This document shows, in pieces, positions 36,739-45,900 of a DNA stretch of 64,000 nt (within the stretch, counting starts at the first letter, position 1; each line of letters begins with the position of its first letter). The DNA is taken from positions 275,070 through 339,069 of the forward strand of contig NZ_VOHS01000004.1 of the NCBI RefSeq assembly GCF_007896845.1. Reading direction: 5' to 3'. The DNA comes from Chitinophaga pinensis. GTDB taxonomy: Bacteria > Bacteroidota > Bacteroidia > Chitinophagales > Chitinophagaceae. Below the pieces are notes generated by a model, which ran no database searches, was not told the DNA's origin, and saw only the letters and a program-made list of their open reading frames with translations. The position numbers and the translations under genes were made by a program.

Positions 36739-37798
36739 ATGATGGAATGGAAAAATGAATTGTCAGCTTTATTAGACATTGACTACCCCATTATCCAGGC
36801 CCCCATGCTGGGTGTTACAACTCCGGAGATGGTGGCAGCCGTTTCAGAAAAAGGTGGTCTTGGCTCTTTGCCCGTAGGAGGTCTCTCCGGATAGGACAAG
36901 AGAACTTATCCGTAAGACAAAATCATTGACCCATAAACCGTTTGCCGTTAATCTCTTCACGAACGGTGTACCAGAGTACAACCACGCAGATGCGGAAGCT
37001 ATGCAGGATTTCCTCGAAATATTTTCTAAAGAAAACCAGCTGAGCTTTGAACGTTTATCACTGGATGCATTACGGTTTTATAGTTATAAAGAACAGATAG
37101 AGATCCTGATAGAAGAAGGCATACCTGTAGTCAGTTTTACATTCGGTATTCCGGATGAGGAAAGCATGACTGCGTTAAAGCAGAGAGGTATTGTGCTGGT
37201 GGGAACTGCCACTTCTGTGCAGGAGGCGATACTGGTAGAAAAGGCTGGTGCTGATGCTGTGGCGGCACAGGGTATTGAAGCAGGTGGACACAGGGGCAGT
37301 TTTCTGGAGGAGGAGCCTTTGCCCATGGTCGGCACCTTTGTGCTGGTACCTGAGATAGGGGCCCATGTGAAGATACCTGTTATAGCCGCAGGAGGGATCA
37401 AAGGAGGTCGTACTATCAGAGCGGCATTCCAGCTGGGTGCGAAAGCAGTGCAGATCGGAACGGCTTTTATAGCCAGTCAGGAGAGTCTGGCGATTAGTTC
37501 TTATAAAACGGCCCTTACAAAGGCACAGGTGACTGACAGCGCATTGACCCGTGCCTTTTCCGGTCGTTGGGCGAGAGGGATCAGAAATCAGTTTATGGAC
37601 GCTATAGAGGCCTCCGGATTGAATATTCCTCCTTACCCCATACAAAACATCATTACAGCAGGACTGCGGGCTAAAGCGCAGCAGGCTGACAGGAAAGAGT
37701 TCACAAATATGTGGGCCGGTCAGGCGTCAGCGGGAACCGCAGACAAGTCTTCAGCGGATATTTTCCTTCAACTGGTCGCCGGGACGGAAGAATTGTGA
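36739..37798 (+). pseudogene. Nitronate monooxygenase family, one frameshift
   Basis: Frame 1 from the ATG at 36739 gives NELSALLDIDYPIIQAPMLG and VAAVSEKGGLGSLPVGGLSG, then stops at 36892. The family sequence resumes in another frame (SPDRTRELIRKTKSLTHKPF, then FAVNLFTNGVPEYN) and continues to 37798 with VEKAGADAVAAQGIEAGGHR, FMN-binding PVIAAGGIKGGRTIRAAFQL and GAKAVQIGTAFIASQES. Adding 2 nt at GTCTCTCC (36881-36888), as if one CT unit were lost, restores an uninterrupted 353-residue protein of normal length. Apart from this the gene looks intact, so it is a recent null allele, a slippage-switch or a consensus error. The intact enzyme would oxidise alkyl nitronates or related compounds with FMN. 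Confidence 0.8.
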
Positions 37799-37827
37799 TA
37801 TCGTTTAATCAGAACGGTATTGGATGG

Positions 37828-37910
37828 ATAAGCCACAGGCAAGCTATAAATAATCCAGATACAGGCTTTTGCCACTGAGATGGGTTATTGATAGCTTGTT
37901 TGTGGCTTAT
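37828..37910. repeat. Long inverted repeat, 29-nt arms
   Basis: Arms 37828-37856 and 37882-37910 are reverse complements apart from about four mismatches. They contain ATAAGCCACAGGCAAGCTAT on one side and ATAGCTTGTTTGTGGCTTAT on the other, with a 25-nt loop between. It lies 30 bp after the nitronate monooxygenase stop and may act as its terminator, although the tail (TTGCTGTTTA) is only weakly T-rich. Size and shape also fit a small decayed mobile palindrome. Confidence 0.7.
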
Positions 37911-37952
37911 TTGCTGTTTAACAGTAAGTTGTGTTGCCTGTAGCGCTATTGT

Positions 37953-38020
37953 TGAGGTGGACTTGAGGTGGACTTGATGTGGACTTGATCAGGACATGAG
38001 GTGGACTTGATCAGTAATTG
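37953..38020. repeat. Short tandem repeat of GAGGTGGACTT type
   Basis: Four to five imperfect copies of an 11-bp unit (TTGAGGTGGAC), the last ones separated by ATCAGGACA-like and GATCAGTAATTGATC spacers. It is non-coding and lies in the 457-bp spacer ahead of the TetR gene. The rest of that spacer shows only the inverted repeat and the TetR promoter. Confidence 0.7.
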
Positions 38021-38203
38021 ATCTGTTATCGGGCTTGTCCAGAATGCCTCCTATCAGGCCCAAGAGACTGCTTGACATGACGCATCTATGCTTTATTCCC
38101 TGCAATATCTCCATGTCTGATGCCTCTTTTTACCGTTTGCTTCCACCCTCCATATTGTAATTATAGATAAGAAAAATTATCCGAAGAAAAAAGTAAAAGA
38201 TAT

Positions 38204-38234
38204 TTTGTACTATTTAGTACAGTATTTACCTTTA
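38204..38234 (+). promoter_or_regulatory. tetR promoter with embedded 16-bp operator
   Basis: A -33 TTTG (38204-38207) and -7 TACCTTTA (38227-38234) are spaced by 19 nt, matching the Bacteroidota promoter form. The palindrome TGTACTATTTAGTACA (38206-38221) fills the spacer, so TetR binding would block polymerase. The same palindrome recurs at 38858 and 39846. Confidence 0.7.
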
Positions 38235-38255
38235 CATCAGAAACAACAAGGAAAT

Positions 38256-38840
38256 ATGGCAGGCAGACCAAAAATATTTGATGAGAAAGAGGTAGTGGAG
38301 AAGGCGGTTGACGTATTCTGGAAGAAAGGATATGAGGCGGCGTCTGCAGATGAATTACTGGCTGCCATGGGGATTGGTAAAGGAAGCTTTTATCTGGCTT
38401 TTAAGGGTGGTAAGAAGGAGTTATATGAAAAGTCCCTGAAGCAGTTTTCCGACACTTATGATAAGCAATTATCACATGATCTGTCAGAAAGTAAAGATCA
38501 GGTGGAGTTTATCCGGCATTTCTTTCTTTCACTGGCGGATGATCCGACAGCAAAGATCATAAAGGGCTGTTATCTGGGGAATGCGTTGGTGCAATTGTCA
38601 GATGGAGACCGGGATACGAAACTCGTCGCTGCGCAACTGCTGACAAGAACAGAACATATTTTCACCACGGTAATCAGAAAGGCACAGGAAGAAAAGAAAA
38701 TAAAGAACACCGCGAGGCCGGAAGTGATCGGGAAGTACCTGATTAATCTGTGGAATGGTATAAACATCACCAGAAGAAGCAATCCCAATACTGAAGACCT
38801 GAGAGAGATGCTCGAAATGAGCCTGAAAGTACTGGATTAA
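38256..38840 (+). CDS. TetR/AcrR family transcriptional regulator
   Basis: A 194-residue regulator. The ATG at 38256 is chosen because the family starts with MAGRPKIFDEKEVVEKAVDV; the frame reaching 38205 runs over the operator. The helix-turn-helix spans about 10-55 (VFWKKGYEAASADELLAAMG, GKGSFYLAFKGGKKELYEKS). The ligand domain follows (FFLSLADDPTAKIIKGCYLG, with a Cys in GCYLGN as in many stress-type TetR proteins). Three copies of a matching palindrome flank this gene and the following hydrolase, implying direct autoregulation and control of the neighbours. Confidence 0.93.
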   Translation: MAGRPKIFDEKEVVEKAVDVFWKKGYEAASADELLAAMGIGKGSFYLAFKGGKKELYEKSLKQFSDTYDKQLSHDLSESKDQVEFIRHFFLSLADDPTAKIIKGCYLGNALVQLSDGDRDTKLVAAQLLTRTEHIFTTVIRKAQEEKKIKNTARPEVIGKYLINLWNGINITRRSNPNTEDLREMLEMSLKVLD

Positions 38841-38857
38841 ATTTTTTTGCCCAATAT

Positions 38858-38873
38858 TGTACTAATTAGTACA
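38858..38873. promoter_or_regulatory. TetR operator ahead of the alpha/beta hydrolase
   Basis: TGTACTAATTAGTACA is a perfect 16-bp palindrome, 18 bp after the tetR stop and 42 bp before the hydrolase start. A TTTG (38846-38849) lies 20 nt before TACATAAT (38870-38877), so the operator again sits between the -33 and -7 elements, although this -7 box is weak. Confidence 0.75.
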
Positions 38874-38915
38874 TAATTATAAAAACAAATTACATTCAAC
38901 TTAATACTTATCAAA

Positions 38916-39827
38916 ATGGCACATGCAACAACTACACAGCCTGCCACAAAAGGCATAGACATCAGCAATGTTGAGTATAAAACGCTGACTATTGAAGGAC
39001 AGGAAATCTTCTATCGTGAAGCAGGTTCTCCGGACAATCCGACCGTTCTGCTGCTACACGGTTATCCGACTTCTTCCTTCATGTTCCGTAACCTGATTAC
39101 GGCATTATCAGGAAAATATCACCTGATTGCTCCTGACTATCCCGGTTTTGGTAACAGCAGTATGCCACTGGTGACTGAATTCGAATACACTTTCGATCAT
39201 CTTGCAGATATCGTGGATCAGTTTATCACCGCAAAAGGACTGACTAAATACAGCCTGTATGTAATGGACTATGGCGCTCCTGTAGGTTACCGTATCGCTA
39301 CAAGACACCCGGAAAGAGTGCAGGCTTTGCTGGTACAGAATGGCAATGCATATGAAGAAGGTTTATCTCCATTCTGGGACCCGATCAGAGCTTTCTGGGC
39401 TGACCCACAGCATGAAGAAAACATTAAAGGTATGAAGGCAACTTCACAGCTGGATTTCACAAAGTGGCAGTATCTGACAGGTGTGAGAGATGTGGCTAAG
39501 ATCAGTCCTGATACATGGGTACATGATCAGAGTAAACTGGATCGTCCCGGTAATGTGGATATACAACTGGCTTTATTCTACTCATACAGCAGTAATCCTG
39601 AACGTTATCCTGAATGGCAGGAATTCTTCCGTACTTATCAGCCGCCAACACTGATCACCTGGGGTGCCAATGATGAAATCTTCCCTGCAAGTGGTGCGAA
39701 AGCTTATCTGAAAGATCTGCCGGATGCAGAATTGCATCTGCTGGATACCGGTCACTTTGCACTGGAAGAAGATGGTACAGTGATTACTTCCCTGATTGAT
39801 GATTTCCTGACAAGAAAAGTGAAATAG
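38916..39827 (+). CDS. Alpha/beta hydrolase, epoxide hydrolase/haloalkane dehalogenase-like
   Basis: A 303-residue enzyme. The oxyanion-hole motif is [18 protein letters not shown] (HGYP as in epoxide hydrolases), and [13 protein letters not shown] follows. The nucleophile is Asp118 in [20 protein letters not shown] rather than Ser, which places it with epoxide hydrolases and haloalkane dehalogenases. The acid lies in [14 protein letters not shown] and the His in [13 protein letters not shown]. It has no signal peptide and is cytoplasmic. It probably detoxifies an epoxide- or halogen-bearing or ester-like molecule, which may also be the TetR ligand. It is bracketed by two TetR operators. Confidence 0.9.
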   Translation: MAHATTTQPATKGIDISNVEYKTLTIEGQEIFYREAGSPDNPTVLLLHGYPTSSFMFRNLITALSGKYHLIAPDYPGFGNSSMPLVTEFEYTFDHLADIVDQFITAKGLTKYSLYVMDYGAPVGYRIATRHPERVQALLVQNGNAYEEGLSPFWDPIRAFWADPQHEENIKGMKATSQLDFTKWQYLTGVRDVAKISPDTWVHDQSKLDRPGNVDIQLALFYSYSSNPERYPEWQEFFRTYQPPTLITWGANDEIFPASGAKAYLKDLPDAELHLLDTGHFALEEDGTVITSLIDDFLTRKVK

Positions 39828-39845
39828 TTTTTTAGTATACGATAT

Positions 39846-39861
39846 TGTACCAAATAGTACA
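39846..39861. promoter_or_regulatory. Third TetR operator, between the hydrolase and the AraC gene
   Basis: TGTACCAAATAGTACA keeps the TGTAC-N6-GTACA arms, with one base off the perfect palindrome. It lies 19 bp after the hydrolase stop and 90 bp before the AraC start, ahead of the hydrolase terminator. Confidence 0.65.
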
Positions 39862-39881
39862 TTAATCGGGTGTCATATCTG

Positions 39882-39917
39882 AAGGCGTCGGATCGTTCCG
39901 GCGCCTTTTCCTTATTT
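39882..39917 (+). terminator. Intrinsic terminator of the hydrolase gene
   Basis: AAGGCGTCGGA-TCGT-TCCGGCGCCTT forms an 11-bp stem with a single G-T pair, followed by TTTCCTTATTT. It isolates the AraC gene transcriptionally from the TetR unit. Confidence 0.85.
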
Positions 39918-39946
39918 GTACAATTCTGTCATTTTGCTTAACTTTA
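39915..39946 (+). promoter_or_regulatory. Promoter of the AraC gene, possibly leaderless
   Basis: A -33 TTTG (39915-39918) lies 20 nt before -7 TAACTTTA (39939-39946). The ATG is at 39951, only 4 nt after the -7 box, so transcription would begin at or near the start codon. Either the message is leaderless or a downstream start is used. Confidence 0.5.
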
Positions 39947-39950
39947 AGGT

Positions 39951-40791
39951 ATGATCAGAGAACAATTGTACGAGCCATATGCAATCTCCGTACAGACGAT
40001 GAATGAGTATCCGAAAGGAGCCAGACAAACTGCTTTTTTGAACTGGTATATGTGCTGGGCGGAGATGGCAGGCATTGTGTGAATGACAACCGCTTTGCTT
40101 ATAAACAGGGCGATATGTTTCTCCTGACACCCAATGACCTGCACGATTTTGCCATAGATAACACAACGGAATTCTTTTTCCTGCGCTTCAATGATGTGTA
40201 CCTGAAATCCAATGGTATTGTCAAAGACAATATCCAGCGGCTTGAATACCTGCTATACAATGCCAAACAGGTGCCAGGTTCCATTCTGCAGAATGAATCT
40301 GATAAACCGCTGGTAAAAGCGATGATAGAAGCAATTATCCGCGCACAGATCAACCGTGATTCCTGTTGGGATAAACTGATCCTCTCACTGGTGAATACCC
40401 TCGTAGTGGTACTCGCACGTAACATCGAAAAGAATCTGCCGCAGGTCTATGAAGACAACAAAGAAGAAAGGCGCTGGACATCATTCAGTATATACAGGCC
40501 AACATCTATAATCCACAGCTGATAAAGGCTGAGCATGTGAGCCATGAATTCGGTATTTCACTGGCTTATCTGGGGCGTTATTTTAAGAAGCATACAGGGA
40601 AAACCATGCAGGATTATATTGCTTCCTATAAAACTAAACTCATCGAAAACAGACTGCGCTACAGCACAATGCGGCTGTCAGAAATAGTCGATGAACTGGG
40701 TTTTGCTGACGAGAGCCATTTTAACAAGTTCTTCAAGAAGCAAAAAGGGATGAACCCTTCAGAATATCGCAAAAACCTGCCAGTTTCCTAA
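39951..40791 (+). pseudogene. AraC family regulator with two single-base losses
   Basis: Three frames together make one AraC protein. Frame A starts MIREQLYEPYAISVQTMNEY. After a T-run (six T at 40032-40039, seven needed) frame B gives FFELVYVLGGDGRHCVNDNR and QGDMFLLTPNDLHDFAID. After GAAGAAAGGCG near 40465 (one A short) frame C gives LDIIQYIQANIYNPQLIKAE, the helix-turn-helix FGISLAYLGRYFKKHTGKTM and LSEIVDELGFADESHFNKFF. Restoring 2 nt yields a 280-residue protein, normal for the family. No other damage is seen, so sequencing error is a serious possibility. Confidence 0.82.
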
Positions 40792-40809
40792 AATATTATT
40801 ATTGTAAAA

Positions 40810-40842
40810 ATGTACAAATTAACTATGTTAGATGTACAAATT
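40810..40842. repeat. Direct repeat ATGTACAAATT with 22-bp period
   Basis: ATGTACAAATT occurs at 40810-40820 and again at 40832-40842, a start-to-start distance of two helical turns, as in many AraC-type binding sites. It lies just after the AraC gene. A related TTGTACAATT occurs within the AraC promoter near 39916. Confidence 0.5.
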
Positions 40843-40883
40843 TTACATACAAGTCCAATCAGACTGTCATTCAGCTTCCCTAT

Positions 40884-41450
40884 TTAATGCTTTTTAGGTG
40901 CTATTCTGTAATCATCATCAGTGAGACCTTTTACCCCTCTGGGCTTCTTCTTAGGAGTAGTGTCCACTACTGGCGGTGATGGTGCAATTACCGGCGGTGT
41001 AATGATCTGTTCGGGTGGATCTGTTGCAATACTGTCAGGTATTGGTGTTGCTATAACAGGATGAACCGCATTCACTGTGTCAGGCTCTATAGTCTTCTTC
41101 TTTTCAACGGGCTGCTTGTCCGGTGGTGGTAACAGTGCCGGTGGTAATTCATGCCAGATACTGTCTTTGATGATCGTGGCTGGTATTGCTGGCGGTGTTA
41201 CCGCTTTAGGCGTCTGATGGAAAAATTCAATAAACAGGTAACAGGAAAGTGCGGTGAGCAGTACAAAAAGTGTGGCAATATTCAGCAATGCGCTGTTATC
41301 AGGAGGAGTATTATCAGGTGGTGTTGTCTCGGGCATTTCAATGTCCAGCTGTGCGCTTATCCGGTTCCAGATAGCGTCTTCCATAGCAGGAACAGGCAGC
41401 TGTTCCAGCTTTTGGGCGATGATGATTTCATATGTTTCTTTTTGATTCAT
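40884..41450 (-). CDS. Putative membrane anti-sigma factor, proline-rich
   Basis: A 188-residue protein. A short cytoplasmic N-terminus (IIAQKLEQLPVPAMEDAIWN, then RISAQLD) precedes a transmembrane helix (about 53-74, LLNIATLFVLLTALSCYLFI). The remainder is a Pro-rich periplasmic tail (about 80-170, PPAIPATIIKD, PPEQIITPPVIAP) ending in RGVKGLTDDDYRIAPKKH. The start overlaps the stop of the sigma gene (41447-41450), a standard sign of a cognate anti-sigma factor. The N-terminus resembles that of the Dma-type protein at 13002, but the outer-membrane barrel is absent. The function is inferred from context and topology. Confidence 0.7.
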   Translation of the reverse strand: MNQKETYEIIIAQKLEQLPVPAMEDAIWNRISAQLDIEMPETTPPDNTPPDNSALLNIATLFVLLTALSCYLFIEFFHQTPKAVTPPAIPATIIKDSIWHELPPALLPPPDKQPVEKKKTIEPDTVNAVHPVIATPIPDSIATDPPEQIITPPVIAPSPPVVDTTPKKKPRGVKGLTDDDYRIAPKKH

Positions 41451-41989
41451 TCAGTTTGTAACTGTAATGTTTGTTTAAGTATTTTTCTGGCTTCACTCAG
41501 GTGCCATTTGCTGGTGCCTTCGCTGATGTTTAGTTTGACGGCTATTTCTTTGTGCGTATGTCCCTCCATGACATATAGTATAAACACCGCGTGGGTGGCA
41601 GGTGGCAGCTTTTTGATCATATCCATGATATCTTCAGCCTCCAGTCTGGCAATAACGGAGTTGTCGATGGATGGCGCCATCGCTTCTTCCAGTTCGATAG
41701 GATTGAATTTACTCTGAGTTTTGATATAATCTATGCCTTCATTGGCAACAATCCGTTTTATCCACGCATACATCGTTCCTTTCGATGCATCGTAGGTATG
41801 CATACTTTTGAAGATTTTCACAAAAGCATGGCTCATGATATCTGCAGCATCCGCTTCGCTTCTGGCATAGCGCATCGCAATGGACATAGCAAAGCCATAG
41901 AACAGCCGGTAAAGCTGTTCCTGCGCCTTGCGGTTATTGGCAAGGCAGCCTTCAATAAGGAGTGATATGTCCTGCTCCTGGCTTTGCAA
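41447..41989 (-). CDS. ECF RNA polymerase sigma factor
   Basis: A 180-residue ECF sigma factor. Region 2 is about 18-90 (AQEQLYRLFYGFAMSIAMRY, HAFVKIFKSMHTYD, YAWIKRIVANEGIDYIKTQS) and region 4 about 118-175 (KLPPATHAVFILYVMEGHTH, KEIAVKLNISEGTSKWHLSE). It is related to the sigma factor at 12439. It lies 20 bp after a lipoprotein gene and overlaps the putative anti-sigma gene by 4 bp, so all three are probably one operon read from 42855 to 40884. Confidence 0.92.
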   Translation of the reverse strand: MQSQEQDISLLIEGCLANNRKAQEQLYRLFYGFAMSIAMRYARSEADAADIMSHAFVKIFKSMHTYDASKGTMYAWIKRIVANEGIDYIKTQSKFNPIELEEAMAPSIDNSVIARLEAEDIMDMIKKLPPATHAVFILYVMEGHTHKEIAVKLNISEGTSKWHLSEARKILKQTLQLQTE

Positions 41990-42009
41990 TGTTATTCAGA
42001 TATAAAGGC

Positions 42010-42855
42010 TTATTCTTTTTCTATTTGTTTCAACAGAATGGCTGTCCCCATGGCAGACAGGATGAACTTTAACTTTTCTTCCTGATCATTGTACAGCCAG
42101 ATTGCTTTATCCATAGAATCGATGATACCGACAACCCCGTCTGTAGTGCTCAGTTCATAACCCGAGAGTATCCTTGCACCCAGCAGGGTATTGGACACTT
42201 TCCCGCTTTTGGTCATAAAAGTATTGAGGTTGAGTGTTCTTATCCTGACGGTATCCCTGCCGTTGGTTGCATAACCTTCTTCTTTCACATAAGGCGCATC
42301 TAAAATACGGTGCGAAGTGTCTTTGCTGATATCATAGTCGCGGGCCATGAGCAAAGACCAGAGCCCTGTACCACTGGTGTCATTGGGTACAATAGCCGCC
42401 GTATAGATATAGCTGGAACTAAGCAGCGTGGAATATTCTCCTCCGATGACCGGAATGCGGCCGGCGTTCAATACCACATCATGGCTGTTATAAAACTCAG
42501 AACCAAAAATCTCGGCGCTGTTATGACTATTGGTCAGCGTATACCTGATTTTGGCTTTTTCATGCTTTCCCTCTTCCATCACCTCTGCCCCGAATATATT
42601 TATCAGCACATCCTGCGGCGGGATCCATATGTTATTATAGCGGACGCTGGATTTGATATGCCAGCCCCTTTTGATACGGGAGGTCGAATAATCCCCAAAA
42701 CTGAGGTGTTGGTTTACCAGCCAACCCTGTGCTCCTTTAACGGGATAACGTGTTGATACACTGCTGAATTGGTCAGGTACGGCCAGCTTTGTGGTGCTAC
42801 AGGAGACGATTACAGCAAGTAATATAGGTAAGAGTATGTGTCTCATTCGTATCAT
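42010..42855 (-). CDS. Hypothetical lipoprotein, 281 residues
   Basis: Not recognised. The signal peptide ends in a lipobox (LAVIVSCSTTK; Cys about 19), so it is a membrane-anchored lipoprotein. The mature part is mostly beta: GWLVNQHLSFGDYSTSRIKR, VRYNNIWIPPQDVLINIFGA, RIPVIGGEYSTLLSSSYIYT and a last segment LWLYNDQ-like IWLYNDQEEKLKFILSAMGT. It is the first gene of the operon with a sigma and anti-sigma pair, so it may be a sensor, substrate or client of that system. Two starts are close (42855 and the Met three codons later). Confidence 0.75.
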   Translation of the reverse strand: MIRMRHILLPILLAVIVSCSTTKLAVPDQFSSVSTRYPVKGAQGWLVNQHLSFGDYSTSRIKRGWHIKSSVRYNNIWIPPQDVLINIFGAEVMEEGKHEKAKIRYTLTNSHNSAEIFGSEFYNSHDVVLNAGRIPVIGGEYSTLLSSSYIYTAAIVPNDTSGTGLWSLLMARDYDISKDTSHRILDAPYVKEEGYATNGRDTVRIRTLNLNTFMTKSGKVSNTLLGARILSGYELSTTDGVVGIIDSMDKAIWLYNDQEEKLKFILSAMGTAILLKQIEKE

Positions 42856-42983
42856 TTGTCAATATTAATTAGTTTCAGTGATATAGGTAATACCCCGGGG
42901 GAGGGGAAAGGGTTGGGTTAAGATGGGAAATTTTTTTTGATCCAAAAAGCTTATTTTTAATATAACGCACTGAGTCGTATTCC

Positions 42984-45900
42984 ATGTTAATGAAAAATTT
43001 GCTGCTTCCACTATTATTGCTGGTAAGCTATGCCTATGCACAGCCATCCTACCAGTTCTCTTCTTTAGATGTGAACAATGGTTTATCCAATAACCAGGTG
43101 AATTCCATTTATAAAGATGCCAGAGGATTTATGTGGTTTGGTACCATGAGCGGATTGAACCGCTATGATGGGTATACCTTTAAAACATTCCGGCATAGCG
43201 CAGAACCCGGCGCCATTAACGATGACTACATCACTGGTATCTATCCGGCACCCGACAATCAGCTTTTTATCCGCACAAGGAACGGGGATAATTTCTATAA
43301 TCCTGTCACGGAACAATTCTCCGATGCGACCGTCTGGCTAAAGAAAAGAGGCTTGTCTGAATATGGGATCACCGGTTTGGCACAAACAGGTAATCACTGG
43401 TGGATCGCTTATGGTGATGCCCGCCTGTACAAAACAGACAGCACCGGACGTACTACCAGCATATTATTACCCGATAGAGCCAATGCCGCTATCGCAGATC
43501 TGCAGAGTGAGGGCGAAAATCAACTCGTCATTCTCTACCTGAATGGAGATGTGGAAAAACTGGATATTACCCGTAACAAAATTATCTACCGGAACACAGC
43601 CATCAGAAAATATATCGGTAAAACTCCCTTAGCACTGCGCATCTTTATCGACGATGCAAAAGACATGTGGGTGTATATGCCGGGAAGTGATTTCGGCGTA
43701 GCTTATCTGAGCAGGACAGACGGAAAAGTGAAGATGCTGTCCAGCAAAACAGGCGCCCTGAATAACGATATCGTCAACAGCATTGTGGAAGACGATAAAC
43801 ATATCATCTGGATCGGTACCGATCATGGAGGTATTAACCTGATTGACAAAAATAACAATTTCAAATCCCGCTTTCTGTTGAATAAGGAAGGCGATCTGAA
43901 GACGCTCGCGGAGAATGCCGTCTACGCACTCTATAAAGATAATTTTGGCATCATCTGGTGCGGTACGTATAAAGAGGCCTGAGTTATTTCACGGAGAATA
44001 TGGTGAAATTCCCCTTGTATAAGCACAGTCATGCGGATAATAATAGCCTGAGTTATAATGACGTCAACTGCTTCGAAGAAGATAAAAAAGGGAATATATG
44101 GATCGGTACGAATGGCGGCGGACTGATTTACTTCGACCGTGTTAACCAGACATTCAAACGCTTTCAGCACGATCCGGCCAATGACAACAGCATCAGCAAA
44201 GATGTGATCGTAAGTCTCTATGTGAATAACAATAATGACCTGTGGATAGGCTACTATTTTGGTGGCATGGACTTCTACAGCAATGGACGCTTTAACCACT
44301 ATCGCCATGAAGATGATGATCCGAATAGTCTGGCGAATAAATCCGTCTGGAAGATATATCGCGACCAGCGAAACAATTTCTGGGTAGGCACACTGGGCGG
44401 AGGACTAGACCGGTTTGATCCGGGTAATGGCATCTTTTACCATAACAATGTAAATATGCCGGCGTCCGTTCATTCCAATTATATCTCCGGATTCGCAGAA
44501 GATAACCGGGGCAATCTATGGATTGCCACCGCTTATGGTATCGATGTACTCGATAATTCAAAAGGTGTCTTTGTACACTACCTCAGTTCCACTCATCAGC
44601 TGAGCAATGATAATGTCAGTTCGCTGCTCTATGACAAACGGGGACATATGTGGGCCGGAACCCGCGCCGGACTGAATGTATTTGACGAAAAAGAACAACA
44701 ATTCAGGTCATTTACCGTAAAGGACGGTCTGCCGGATAATAACATTATCACCATGCTGGAAGATAATGAAGGCTATCTGTGGGTAAGTACTTCCAACGGC
44801 CTTAGCCGCATCGCGGTGAAAGACGGTCCGGAAGGACTTAGTATCAGCTGTCGCAACTATGACGACAAAGATGGTTTACAAAGCAAGGCATTTAACGTGA
44901 ATGCTGCTTTTAAACTCAGTACAGGCGAACTCATTTTCGGCGGTGCCGATGGATTTAACCTGTTTGATCCGTCTTCACTGCCGCGCAATAAAACCCGTCC
45001 TGATGTTGTATTCACCGGACTTCGCCTGTTCGATCGTAATATTGAAGTGAATGCGAAAGTACATGACAGGATTTTATTGCCGGAAGCCTTATCTGTCACA
45101 AAAGAAATTGTGCTGAAGCACAACGAGAATGATTTTTCGGTTGAATTCGCTGCGCTGAATTTTATCAATACCGAAAAGAATAAATACGCTTATCGCCTCG
45201 ATCAGTTTAATGACAACTGGTTGGTCGCAGATGGCAGCACACGCCGTATTACCTACACCAATATCAGTCCCGGTACTTATACATTACAGGTAAAAGCTGC
45301 CAATGAAGACGGTTTCTGGAATGAAGAAGGGATTTCCCTGAAGATCATTGTGAAACCTCCTTTCTGGAAAACGCCTCTGGCCTATATTATCTATGTACTT
45401 CTGACAGTCGCCATTTTATTACTGTTGCGCCGTAGTGTGATCAAAAGGGCACACAAACGCTTTACTCTGGAACAGGAAAGACAGGAAGCCAGACGTATGC
45501 ATGAAATGGATATGATGAAGATCCGTTTATTTACAAACCTCAGTCACGAGTTCAGAACACCTGTTTCCCTGATCCTGTCACCTCTGGAAGAGATTATGCA
45601 ACAAAGCGGAGATCAGAAAGAGAAAGGTAAATTCCAGCTGATCTACAGGAATGCAAAACGCTTATTGATACTGGTGAACCAACTCATGGATTTCCGCAAG
45701 ATGGAAATGCAGGAACTGCGTTTAAATCCTACCTGGGGAGATATCGCCGTATTCATCCGGGAGGTAGCCTTTTCATTTGCAGATCTGGCGGAAAGGAAAC
45801 AAATTGTCTTCTCCTATAAAAGTAATACCCCGCATATCTATACCTATTTTGATAATGATAAGATAGAGCGGATCCTGTTTAACCTCCTGTCCAATGCATT

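Noticed and set aside
43968..44000. Two separate genes (propeller sensor and hybrid kinase) instead of one HTCS
   Set aside because: The second frame would start inside a propeller repeat without signal peptide, and one added base fuses them into the standard HTCS layout.
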